Below, piece by piece: positions 24,818 to 33,095 of a stretch of DNA of 64,000 nucleotides. A program made the translations under genes and the position numbers. The stretch lies in assembly GCF_014190805.1 (NCBI RefSeq), contig NZ_JACHVQ010000003.1, forward strand, positions 248,001-312,000. The letters run 5' to 3'. Source of the DNA: Flexivirga oryzae. GTDB taxonomy: Bacteria > Actinomycetota > Actinomycetes > Actinomycetales > Dermatophilaceae. The stretch's first letter is position 1. The number at the start of each line of letters is the position of its first letter. The notes below the pieces were generated by a model that worked only from the letters and a program-made list of their open reading frames with translations, made no database searches and had not been told where the DNA came from.

Positions 24818-26769
24818 GACGATCCCCCGGAGGTTCGTTCGCGGTGCCGAGAGCCACCACGGTTGTGCCAGTCGAGGGCGCGGACCGCCCGGCCGAGTGC
24901 CCAGACCGGGAAGACGAGACGGTAGAGGTGGTAGGCGATGTAGAAGTCGCCCGGGAAGCCGGTGCCGGTGAATTTGCGTTCGTCCCAGCCGCCGTCCGGC
25001 CGCTGGGTTTCGGCGAGATGGGAGATGCCGCGTTGCAGCGGTGCCCCGAACTCGCCGGCGGCCACCAGCGCCATGAGGGCCCACGCGGTCTGGGACGGCG
25101 TCGACTCACCGCGACCGATCCAGGCGGGGTCGTCGTACGACCGCAGGTCCTCGCCCCAGCCGCCGTCGTCGTTCTGGTGGTCGGCGAGCCAGCGCACCGC
25201 GGCACGGATCGGTGCGGAGTCGGGCTTGACCCCGGCGGCCACGAGGGCGGGCAGGACCGCTCCGGTGCCGTAGACGTGGTTGGCGCCCCAGCGGCCGAAC
25301 CAGGAGCCGTCCTGCTCCTGGTGGTCCAACAGCCATTGCACGCCGCGTTTGCACCGGGCGCCGCCCGAACGTCCGTCGGCCGCCAGCATTTCCACGACGT
25401 GGGCGGTGACATCGGCGGAGGGCGGGTCGGTGACTGCGCCGAAGTCGCAGAACGGCAACTGGGCGGGCCACCGACTGGTGTTGTCGGCGTCGAAGGCCCC
25501 CCAGCCACCGTCCTTGGACTGCATGCCGGCGGTCCAGGCGATCCCGTGTGACACCGCCTGCTGCTGCAGCGGACCCCGGTGGGTCATCACCCGGCGCAAC
25601 GCCATGACGATGATCGCGCTGTCGTCGGTGTCCGGGTAGACGTCGTTGGCGTACTCGAACGCCCACCCGCCGGACGGCAGTTTCGGGCGGCGCACCGTCC
25701 AGTCACCGGCCGTGGTGATCTGCTCGTCCAGCAACCACTCGCCGGCCTTGCGCAGTGCCGGATCGTGTGGATCCACACCGGCATCCAGCAGCGCGTTGAG
25801 GGCGAGCCCGGTGTCCCACACCGGTGACTGGCAGGCCTCGAGCCGGCGGATCGGGCCGTCCGGGGTGTCCTCGGTGATGGTGAAACCGTCGAGGCCGGCG
25901 ATGCCGGCCTGCAGCACGGGGTGCTCCAGTGGGTAGCCGAGGGCGTGCAGGGCGAGGATCGAGTAGACCCAGGGCGGCTGGATGCCGCCCCAGCCACCGT
26001 CCGCCTCCTGGCGGGCGATGATCCACTCGGCGGCTCGGCGCAGCGCGTTGCGGCGCACCGGGCCGATCGCGTGCTTGTCGTAGAGGTGCAGCACCTTGTC
26101 GGCCTGCTGGAAAGCGTTGGGAATGTTGAAACCCGACGGCCGTGGTGGTGTCGATCCGGTGCGCAGCTCGTCGAGGTTCCAGGGCATCGGGCGCACGGGA
26201 CGCACCGTGCCGACGACGGTGAGCGGCACGATCGTCTGCCGGGCCCAGCACCCCCACTCGTAGATGTTCAGCGGGACCCGCCTACCGAGATACATCAACT
26301 CCGGCGGCATGTTCGGCAGGTCCTTCCAGTCCCACCAACCGAACAGCGCACACCAGATGCGGGTGAAGACCCTGGTCTGCTCCAACCCACCTGCACCGAC
26401 GATGAATTCACGGGCGAGCAGCATGTGCTCGGCATTCGGCTTGTCTCCGGCCATGCGGAGCGCGATCCACGCCTCGACCGTGGTCGCCAGGTCACCGGGT
26501 CCGCCCGCGAACGTCGCCCAGGTGCCGTCGGCCCGTTGCTTGCTGCGGATCCAGCAGGCGGTCCGGTCGCGGGTCTCCTCGGTGTCGATGCCCAGGAAGA
26601 CGCGCAACATCATGTCCTCGGCATCCATCGTCACGTTGGTCTCGAGCTCGCCCTTCCACGCACCGCTCGGCAACTGCAGGTCGCGTAGTCGTTGCACCGC
26701 ACGTTCCAGCGTGGACCGCGCCACGTCGGCAGTGCCTCCCGAGCTGGTGTCGGCCAGCGTCTCTGTCAT
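24814..26769 (-). CDS. shc: Squalene-hopene cyclase
   Basis: Class II triterpene cyclase that folds squalene into hopene or hopanol at the membrane. 651 residues, family length. The catalytic D-T-D-D motif lies near residue 380 (P-D-T-D-D-S-A). Several QW-type repeats are seen, such as Q-x-x-D-G-G-W-G near residues 260, 420, 560 and 610. The protonation-channel block W-A-R-Q-T-I-V-P-L lies near residue 180. It lies between the HpnE::prenyl synthase gene (5 bp) and hpnG::ispH (4-bp overlap). ATG 26769; longer frames upstream run into the previous gene. Confidence 0.96.
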   Translation of the reverse strand: MTETLADTSSGGTADVARSTLERAVQRLRDLQLPSGAWKGELETNVTMDAEDMMLRVFLGIDTEETRDRTACWIRSKQRADGTWATFAGGPGDLATTVEAWIALRMAGDKPNAEHMLLAREFIVGAGGLEQTRVFTRIWCALFGWWDWKDLPNMPPELMYLGRRVPLNIYEWGCWARQTIVPLTVVGTVRPVRPMPWNLDELRTGSTPPRPSGFNIPNAFQQADKVLHLYDKHAIGPVRRNALRRAAEWIIARQEADGGWGGIQPPWVYSILALHALGYPLEHPVLQAGIAGLDGFTITEDTPDGPIRRLEACQSPVWDTGLALNALLDAGVDPHDPALRKAGEWLLDEQITTAGDWTVRRPKLPSGGWAFEYANDVYPDTDDSAIIVMALRRVMTHRGPLQQQAVSHGIAWTAGMQSKDGGWGAFDADNTSRWPAQLPFCDFGAVTDPPSADVTAHVVEMLAADGRSGGARCKRGVQWLLDHQEQDGSWFGRWGANHVYGTGAVLPALVAAGVKPDSAPIRAAVRWLADHQNDDGGWGEDLRSYDDPAWIGRGESTPSQTAWALMALVAAGEFGAPLQRGISHLAETQRPDGGWDERKFTGTGFPGDFYIAYHLYRLVFPVWALGRAVRALDWHNRGGSRHRERTSGGSS

Positions 26770-26774
26770 GGGAT

Positions 26775-29183
26775 TCAGACTTCCCTTCCGGCGACGTAGT
26801 GCGCCATTTCGGTGAGTCCAGCGACCGCGGCGGGGTCGAAGTCGACTCCGTGGAGCGCCGATATCGCTCCCTCGACCGCCTGGTCCGCGCTGCTGCGGCA
26901 CCAGTCGCGTGCGCCGAGATTGTCGAGCTCGGTTGCGATCCGGCGTAGTTCGCTGTCCGTGGTTTCTCCGGACGAGAACCACTGGGCGATCGGGTCACTA
27001 CCCGGTTGTTCGAGGGCCCAGCTGATCGGAAGCGAGCGCTTCTTCGCCAGCAGGTCGGAGTGGTTGGACTTGCCGGTCGTCTCCGGGTCACCCCAGATGC
27101 CGAGCAGGTCGTCCACGAGCTGGAAGGCCGCGCCGACACCGCGTCCGTATGCCGCCAGCGCGGCACGTCGCTCCCGGCCGGCACCGGTGAGCACCGCCGG
27201 GAGCTCGGCGCTGCAGGACAACAGGACCCCGGTCTTGGCGGCGGCCATCGTCCGGCACTCGGCCAGTGAGACGTGGCTGCGCGTCTCGAAGTCCATGTCG
27301 AGCATCTGCCCGTGGATCAGCTCACGGGTCGTGGTGGCCAGCAGGTGCGCGGCGGCCGCGGCGTGCGGGCTGGGGTCGGCAAGCATGGTCTCGAATGCCA
27401 GTGTTTGTAAGGCATCCCCGGCCAGGATCGCTGTCGCATCGTCCCAGACCGACCACACCGTTTCGCGGTGCCGTCGGGTGCGGTCGCGATCCATGATGTC
27501 GTCGTGCACGAGGGAGAAGTTGTGCACCAGCTCCACCGCGGCGGCGGCGCTGACGACGTGCGCCGGCTCGACTCCGAGGGCCGCGGCTCCGAGCAGCGCG
27601 AGGGTCGGCCGCAGCTTCTTGCCGCCGTCCTCGGCGACCGGGTTGCCGTGCGTGTCGACGAAGCCCAGGTGGTAGGCCACGACCAGCCGCTCCTGACCGT
27701 CGAGCGTGTCGACGGCCTTGTGGAGTGCGGGGTTGACGAGGGTGCGGGTCAGCTCCTGCGCCCTGCCGAGCTCGCTGTCGGCGGTGCGGGGTGAAGGAGA
27801 GTGCTGTGGGGTGCTCATGCGGGGTCCCTCCGTTGTGATGGCGGGGTGGAAGTGGCCGTCCAACACGACCTGTGCAGCCGAATGACCACTGCGCACAGCG
27901 CCTTCCATGGTCGCGGGCCATCCGGTGGCCGTCCACGCGCCGGCCAGCGCGAGCCTCGGCCAGGCCGTCCTGGCCCCTGGCCGCCAGCGCGCACTGCCCG
28001 GCGCCGCGCGGAAGGTCGCCTCCGGTTCACGGGTCACGAAGAAGTCGCGCACCTCGGCCTCGGCCAGGCCGGGCAGTAGTGCGCGCAGGTGCGGCATCGC
28101 CCAGTCCCGCAGCTCGGCGTTGGTCAACCCGATCAGGTCGTCGGCCGCGGAGATCGACACGGCGACGTACTGCCCCTCCTGCAGGCCCGCTGCTGCGGTG
28201 CGGTCGAAGACCCATTGCAGCGGGCTGTCCACTGCGGCCACGAAATCGGTGTCCATGACCGGTCGGTCGAGGACCAGGTGGACGTTGATGATCGGGGACA
28301 GGCCGAGCCGCGCGGCGATGTCGGAGGGCAGCCCGAGGACGGCGGGATCGAGGAGGCGTTCGAGCGCCGCAGGGGGGACGGCGCTGACGAGCGCGTCGTA
28401 CCGCTGCGTATCGGTTGCGGTGGTGACCTCGACCCCGGAGTCACCAGGAACGATCGCGCTGACCTTGCCGCGCAACCGGACCGTACATCCGGCTGCGGCC
28501 AGCGCACGCTCGGCGGCGTCTCCGTGTAGCTGTTGCAACGGGACCCGTGCCCAGCCGAGGTCGGAGGCGCCCTTGTCCTGGAGCATGCCGAGCTGGAACA
28601 CCGTTGCCGCCAGGGCCAACGAGCAGTGGTCCGCGTCGGCGTTGAGCGTCGCCTTGCCGATCAGCTCCCAGAGCACTTCGATCGACCGGTTGTCGGCGCC
28701 CTTGGACCGCAGCCAGCCCCCGAACGTCTGCTCGTCGACTGTCGGATCGTCCGGGTCGATCCTGCCCAACGCGAGCGCGATCCGGCCGACCAGCAATCGT
28801 TGGCGCAGCGGCATCCACCGGTGCCGCAGCAGTGACCCGCTGAGGTGCAACGGGGCGGGTAAGTCGTTGCGGCGCAGGTGTGTCCGCGTCGCAGATGCCT
28901 CACTGGCGATGGGCACGTCGAGTCGGTCCTGCAGGTAGGTCAGGTGCCGGACACCCAGGCGATCGAGCAGCCCGAGGTAGTCGGTGCAGCAGCGCAGGAA
29001 CGCGTGCTGCCCGCCGTCCACCCACAGGTCGCCGCGCCGGAAGGAATGGGTCAGCCCGCCGAGCCGGGCGCGGGACTCCAGCAGGGTCACTTCACAGCCT
29101 GCGTCGGCCAGCTCCAGGGCGGCGGTGATCCCCGCGAGGCCGCCGCCGACCACGCAGACCCTGACCTGGGCACGCCCCGTCAT
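26775..29183 (-). CDS. hpnE: Fusion of squalene desaturase HpnE and polyprenyl synthase
   Basis: One 802-residue frame. Residues 1-455 are HpnE, the FAD-dependent enzyme that converts hydroxysqualene to squalene, with the dinucleotide motif V-V-G-G-G-L-A-G-I-T-A-A and the C-terminal A-G-A-W-T-A-T-G-W-P-A-T-M-E-G. Residues 456-802 are an all-trans prenyl synthase with both Asp-rich motifs (V-H-D-D-I-M-D and V-D-D-L-L-G-I-W-G-D). At the junction an ATG (27818) follows GGAGGG by 7 bp, but hpnE has no stop before it. The cell may make both a fusion and a separate prenyl synthase. The prenyl synthase should supply farnesyl diphosphate to HpnC/HpnD. ATG 29183 overlaps the hpnD stop. Confidence 0.9.
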   Translation of the reverse strand: MTGRAQVRVCVVGGGLAGITAALELADAGCEVTLLESRARLGGLTHSFRRGDLWVDGGQHAFLRCCTDYLGLLDRLGVRHLTYLQDRLDVPIASEASATRTHLRRNDLPAPLHLSGSLLRHRWMPLRQRLLVGRIALALGRIDPDDPTVDEQTFGGWLRSKGADNRSIEVLWELIGKATLNADADHCSLALAATVFQLGMLQDKGASDLGWARVPLQQLHGDAAERALAAAGCTVRLRGKVSAIVPGDSGVEVTTATDTQRYDALVSAVPPAALERLLDPAVLGLPSDIAARLGLSPIINVHLVLDRPVMDTDFVAAVDSPLQWVFDRTAAAGLQEGQYVAVSISAADDLIGLTNAELRDWAMPHLRALLPGLAEAEVRDFFVTREPEATFRAAPGSARWRPGARTAWPRLALAGAWTATGWPATMEGAVRSGHSAAQVVLDGHFHPAITTEGPRMSTPQHSPSPRTADSELGRAQELTRTLVNPALHKAVDTLDGQERLVVAYHLGFVDTHGNPVAEDGGKKLRPTLALLGAAALGVEPAHVVSAAAAVELVHNFSLVHDDIMDRDRTRRHRETVWSVWDDATAILAGDALQTLAFETMLADPSPHAAAAAHLLATTTRELIHGQMLDMDFETRSHVSLAECRTMAAAKTGVLLSCSAELPAVLTGAGRERRAALAAYGRGVGAAFQLVDDLLGIWGDPETTGKSNHSDLLAKKRSLPISWALEQPGSDPIAQWFSSGETTDSELRRIATELDNLGARDWCRSSADQAVEGAISALHGVDFDPAAVAGLTEMAHYVAGREV

Positions 29184-30040
29184 ACGGGCAGCACCGCCTT
29201 GGCGAGCGCGGTGAGCGCCACACGCCCCTTTTCGTGGGCGGGCAACGACATTCGACGGTCGTAGACGACGGTCGGGTTCGCCTGGATGCGCACCAGCAGG
29301 TGATGGTAGATGCCCGACATGGCCGCGCAACATGCAGCGCTGCGGTGGTCGAGCTCGGGCAGCAGCCGCAGACCGAGCTCGTACCAGTGCTGGGCCCGCT
29401 CCGCCGCGAACCCGATGTATGTCGCGAGCCGCGCATCCGGATCGTGCAGCGTGCCCTCGTCGTCCAGCTGCAACCGGACACCGAACTCGTCCAGCTCCGC
29501 GCGGGGCAGGTACACCCGACCGAGCAGGAGGTCTTCGCGGATGTCGCGCAGGATGTTGGTCTGCTGCAACGCGATTCCGAGTTGATCGGCGAATTGCGGG
29601 GCGCGTGGATCGGTGCCGTTGCCGAAGATCGACAGACAGAGCCGGCCGATCGAGCCGGCCACGCAGCGGCAGTAGATGCGCAGGTCGTCGAACGTCTCGT
29701 AGCTGGCGCCGGCGAGATCCATCTCGACGCCGTCGATGAGCTCGTCGAACGCGTCCAGCGGCACCGGGAAACGCCGCGCTGTCTCGGCGACGGCGGCCAG
29801 TACTGGGTCGGTCGCGGAGTCGATGTCGGACAACTCCTTGCGCACCAAGGACAGTGCGGCGCGCTTCTGTTCCAGCGGGGCCTGCTCGTCACCGATGTCG
29901 TCGATGCGACGTGCGAGGGCATAGAGCGCGCACAGTCCCTGGCGCTTGCGCACCGGCAGCAGCCGGATGCCGTAGTAGAAGTTGCGTGCCTCGCTGCGGG
30001 TGACCTGCTCCGCCGTTGCGAACGCCTCGTCGATCGACAC
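29180..30040 (-). CDS. hpnD: Presqualene diphosphate synthase HpnD
   Basis: A 286-residue squalene/phytoene synthase family enzyme that condenses two farnesyl diphosphates to presqualene diphosphate. Asp-rich motif 1 is A-R-R-I-D-D-I-G-D near residue 45 and the second is Q-Q-T-N-I-L-R-D-I-R-E-D near residue 160. The block G-R-V-Y-L-P fits HpnD. GTG start with GGAGGG upstream. It lies directly after hpnC (1 bp) and overlaps hpnE, so all three squalene enzymes are co-translated. Confidence 0.94.
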   Translation of the reverse strand: MSIDEAFATAEQVTRSEARNFYYGIRLLPVRKRQGLCALYALARRIDDIGDEQAPLEQKRAALSLVRKELSDIDSATDPVLAAVAETARRFPVPLDAFDELIDGVEMDLAGASYETFDDLRIYCRCVAGSIGRLCLSIFGNGTDPRAPQFADQLGIALQQTNILRDIREDLLLGRVYLPRAELDEFGVRLQLDDEGTLHDPDARLATYIGFAAERAQHWYELGLRLLPELDHRSAACCAAMSGIYHHLLVRIQANPTVVYDRRMSLPAHEKGRVALTALAKAVLPV

Positions 30041-30041
30041 T

Positions 30042-30899
30042 TCACGCCCTCCTTGTCAGCAGCAACCGAATGCCGTGTCGCAGCGTGGTGATTCGGGACG
30101 GCTTGACCGGAGCGTCGGTGACGATGTCGCCGCCGGTGTGGTCGATCGCGTCCGCGGTGGCGAGGCCGCCGGCGACATACCCGGCGACGGCGATGCGTGC
30201 CCAGCCGCGCAACTGCCCGACGAGCGGCGTGCCGGCGTCGAGCAGTTCGCGTGCAGTGGCGACCTGGCGCAGCACGACGCCGCGCAGCGCACGAGTATTC
30301 GCCGGCCGCAGCATGGTGGTGTCGGTGAGCCCGGCCTCGGCGAGTTGGTCGGCGGGCAGGTAGACGCGGCTGGCGGCATGGTCCTCGACGACGTCCTGGC
30401 AGTGCTCCAGCACCTGCAGGGCGGCGCAGACCGAGTCGCTCCACCCCACGCGAGCGGGTGTCGACTGCCCGAAGACGGCGAGCACCAACCGGCCGATCGG
30501 GTGTGCGGACAACGCGCAGTAGTCCAGCAGTGCGTCGAAGTCGGCGTACCGGGTGACGCGCTGGTCGATCAGGTTGGCCTCGATGAGATCGTCGAAACAC
30601 TGCAGTGGCAGGGCAAACCGCGTCACCTGTGGCGCAAGGTCACGCAGCACCTGTTCCGATGGCTGTCCCCCGTCGCGCAACCGGTGCAGGTCCGCCCGGA
30701 AGGCGGTCAGTGCCGCCACCCGATCACCGGGAGCAGCGTCTCCGAGTTGGTCGATCGTCCGTGCCACCCGGTAGATCACGAGCAGCGCGTCCCGGTAGCG
30801 AACAGGCAGGATCCGCAGCGCAACCGGGAAGTTCTCGGTCGCTGCACCGGGTGCGACGTCCGCCGTGGCGACGTCGGGGGATGAGGCGGCTCCGATCAT
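30042..30899 (-). CDS. hpnC: Hydroxysqualene synthase HpnC
   Basis: A 285-residue relative of HpnD that converts presqualene diphosphate to hydroxysqualene. It keeps N-F-P-V-A near residue 23 and the degenerate metal motifs A-R-T-I-D-Q-L-G-D near residue 50 and L-E-H-C-Q-D-V-V-E-D near residue 165, typical of HpnC. It is the first gene of the minus-strand hopanoid operon, ATG with GGAGG upstream, and is divergent from a PucR-type regulator 80 bp away. Confidence 0.93.
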   Translation of the reverse strand: MIGAASSPDVATADVAPGAATENFPVALRILPVRYRDALLVIYRVARTIDQLGDAAPGDRVAALTAFRADLHRLRDGGQPSEQVLRDLAPQVTRFALPLQCFDDLIEANLIDQRVTRYADFDALLDYCALSAHPIGRLVLAVFGQSTPARVGWSDSVCAALQVLEHCQDVVEDHAASRVYLPADQLAEAGLTDTTMLRPANTRALRGVVLRQVATARELLDAGTPLVGQLRGWARIAVAGYVAGGLATADAIDHTGGDIVTDAPVKPSRITTLRHGIRLLLTRRA

Positions 30900-30978
30900 T
30901 TGCTTCCATCCTCCCGTGAATGGGTCCGGGGGCGCTGCACCGGAAGGTGTGACATAACCGGAGATTGTTTGTCATCAA

Positions 30979-32208
30979 GTGATAGACCTGAGTGTTATGG
31001 GGCAGACGTTGAAGGTCGCCGGGGTCGCGGGACCGCCGCCCGAGCTGCGGATCCTGCAGTCACGTCTGCACGCTCGCTTCGCTGAGATCATGGCGGCGGT
31101 CGCCGAGGAACTCGAGATGTTGTGGCCCGCCTGTCTGGCCTTCGCGTCGGAACGGGGCACTTCGCTGTCGGACGCCGCGGACCAGGTGGTGCCCCGGCTG
31201 CTCGCGACGATCAGCGGTGAAGCCCTCGAGCAGCCGGTGGTGGCGCCGGAGCTGGACCCGCTGCTGGTCGCGATGTTCGACCAGCTGGGACGCGCGCAGT
31301 TCCAGCAGGGCCGCGACCTGAACGGCATCCTCACGGCATACCAGGCCGGCGCCAGGGTGGCCTGGGCGCACATCTCCCGCGAGGCGATGGACGTCGGGCT
31401 CGACACCCGGCGGCTGTCGCGGCTGGCGGAGACGCTGTTCATGCTGACCCACGACATCTCGGCACGGACCACCGACGGCTACGTGCGCGAGCAGTCCGAG
31501 CGCGGCCTGGTGTCGCACCGGGCTCGCGGCGAGTTGTCCGGTCTGCTGATGTCGACCATGCCGGACCGCAATGCGGTGCTGCTGGCGGCCGATCAGGCGG
31601 GGTGGGCGGTGCCGGACGAGTTGGCGTTCGTGCTGCTGCGCGACCAGGACGACCCGCCGCTGGCCACTCGGCCGCGGCTGGATCCGGAGTGGCTGGTCGT
31701 GCACGTCGGTGACGTCGTCGGCTGGTTGGTGCCGTGGGTGGCCGGGATCGGACCGCGGCTGCAGCGTGCACTGGGTGAAGTGCCGGCGGTGGTCGGCCCC
31801 CCGGTCGCGGTCACCGAGGCCCGCCGCAGCATGCGGGTCGCCCGTGGCGCGCGGCGCCTGCAGGGCGCGGGCGTGTTGCCCGACCGGATGATCTTCGTGC
31901 CCGAACACATCGACACGCTGCTCGTGCACCGCAACCCGGAACTGTTGGCAGCGTTGCGTTCTCGGGTCCTTGCCCCGATGGACAAGCTGCCGGCGGGCAG
32001 CCAGGAGCGTCTCACCGAGACGCTGGCCAGCTGGCTGCGTCACTTCGGCTCTCGCGCGGCCGTCGCGAAGGAGTTGCACATCCACCCGCAGACCGTCCGT
32101 TACCGTCTCGACCAGTTGCGCGGTGTGTTCGGCGATGCATTGGACGACCCGGATCAACGCGCGCAGCTGTTCCTGGCGCTGGTGTGGGGTGCGCCCCCGG
32201 AGGACTGA
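30979..32208 (+). CDS. PucR/CdaR-family transcriptional regulator, divergent from hopanoid operon
   Basis: A 409-residue cytosolic regulator. The N-terminal 180 residues are helical, like the RsbRD-type sensory domain of many actinobacterial PucR proteins. The C-terminus carries the PucR HTH (L-A-S-W-L-R-H-F-G-S-R-A-A-V-A-K-E-L-H-I-H and P-Q-T-V-R-Y-R-L-D-Q-L). Starts GTG 30979 and ATG 30997 are both possible; neither has a clear ribosome-binding site at the right distance. Its divergent position makes the hopanoid operon a likely target, which is inference. Confidence 0.85.
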   Translation: MIDLSVMGQTLKVAGVAGPPPELRILQSRLHARFAEIMAAVAEELEMLWPACLAFASERGTSLSDAADQVVPRLLATISGEALEQPVVAPELDPLLVAMFDQLGRAQFQQGRDLNGILTAYQAGARVAWAHISREAMDVGLDTRRLSRLAETLFMLTHDISARTTDGYVREQSERGLVSHRARGELSGLLMSTMPDRNAVLLAADQAGWAVPDELAFVLLRDQDDPPLATRPRLDPEWLVVHVGDVVGWLVPWVAGIGPRLQRALGEVPAVVGPPVAVTEARRSMRVARGARRLQGAGVLPDRMIFVPEHIDTLLVHRNPELLAALRSRVLAPMDKLPAGSQERLTETLASWLRHFGSRAAVAKELHIHPQTVRYRLDQLRGVFGDALDDPDQRAQLFLALVWGAPPED

Positions 32209-32223
32209 TCAGCGCGACACTGC

Positions 32224-32652
32224 TCAACCCTGAGCGGGATTGAACCAGGGCAGATCCGCGAACCGCGCGAAGTCACTGTCGAACGAGCAGAGACCGACGC
32301 CGTGTTCGATCGCGAGAGCAGCCAGGTGCGCGTCGGTGACGAGATTTCCGCGGACGTCGCCGTCGAGGATGAAGCGCCGCAGGATGTCGCCATGGCGGGG
32401 CCCGGGGACAGTTATCCAAGCGTTCTCGGCATCCACCCAACTCTGCACGAATGACCACGCCTCGGCGGCCCGGAGCGGATGGATCATCACCCGGGGATGG
32501 GTGGTGATCCGTTGGAACGCGATCAGCGATACCCACGGCAGGCCAACGCGGGCAGGACCGTTGAGGGCATCTTCGAGCCACGCCTTTGCCGACCGGTGGT
32601 GTACGGACGTCTCGTCCACGGCGTAGATGAGCACGTTCGCGTCGACGATCAC
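32224..32652 (-). CDS. vapC: VapC-family PIN-domain toxin
   Basis: A 142-residue PIN ribonuclease. The acidic active-site residues are visible: D4 in M-I-V-D-A-N, an Asp in V-T-D-A-H-L-A-A-L near residue 107, and D-S-D-F-A-R-F near residues 124-130. Such toxins cut specific RNAs. GTG start overlapping the stop of the antitoxin gene by 4 bp, the typical vapBC arrangement. Confidence 0.92.
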   Translation of the reverse strand: MIVDANVLIYAVDETSVHHRSAKAWLEDALNGPARVGLPWVSLIAFQRITTHPRVMIHPLRAAEAWSFVQSWVDAENAWITVPGPRHGDILRRFILDGDVRGNLVTDAHLAALAIEHGVGLCSFDSDFARFADLPWFNPAQG

Positions 32653-32891
32653 GAGTCGGATGACTCCTCGGTCTCATCGAGCAGCTCCAGGACGTCTGCG
32701 ATGTTCGAGATGTCGATCCGTGCGCCGAGTGGCGCGGTCCGTTGCACGAACGGAGTCTGCTCGACGCCCTGCCGGTCCAGACCGGCTCTGGCCAGCTCGT
32801 TGACCGCCTCACCCAGGCCGATGCCGCGCTCGCGACGCAGGCGCTCCGCTGCCGCGTGCACTTCGGGGTCGAGCCGGACGGTGGTACGCAT
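32649..32891 (-). CDS. vapB: VapB-family ribbon-helix-helix antitoxin
   Basis: An 80-residue protein. The N-terminus M-R-T-T-V-R-L-D-P-E-V is the beta-strand plus helix of an RHH DNA-binding domain. The acidic C-terminus (V-L-E-L-L-D-E-T-E-E) should wrap the toxin. A perfect-looking palindromic operator lies 14 bp upstream (32905-32937), fitting autorepression by the VapBC complex. Confidence 0.9.
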   Translation of the reverse strand: MRTTVRLDPEVHAAAERLRRERGIGLGEAVNELARAGLDRQGVEQTPFVQRTAPLGARIDISNIADVLELLDETEESSDS

Positions 32892-32904
32892 GTGACAAGC
32901 TTAG

Positions 32905-32937
32905 CACCAATGATGCGGGTTATGCGCATCACTGGTG
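32905..32937. promoter_or_regulatory. Palindromic operator of vapBC
   Basis: The arms CACCAATGATGCG and CGCATCACTGGTG form an inverted repeat (12 of 13 pairs) around GGTTAT, just upstream of the vapB ATG. This is where an RHH antitoxin would bind. Confidence 0.7.
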
Positions 32938-33095
32938 CGGTGGCCCGCGGGTCGAAGACGTCCATGGCCGCCGAGGATCCCGGCGATCAGCGAGATGAAG
33001 GCGGCACCGAACAACGTGCCGAGCAACCACACGGAGAACACTCCGCGGTATTCGGGAGAGCGCGGTCCGATGTCATCTGATGAAAGTACGCGCGC
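32938..33095 (-). other. Short region with a possible membrane peptide frame
   Basis: No complete gene is supported. One minus-strand frame entering from about 33080 encodes a hydrophobic stretch (Y-R-G-V-F-S-V-W-L-L-G-T-L-F-G-A-A-F-I-S-L) and runs to a stop at about 32898. It has no ATG, only in-frame GTGs near 33045. It may be a gene remnant or a small membrane protein of about 45 residues. Confidence 0.25.
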
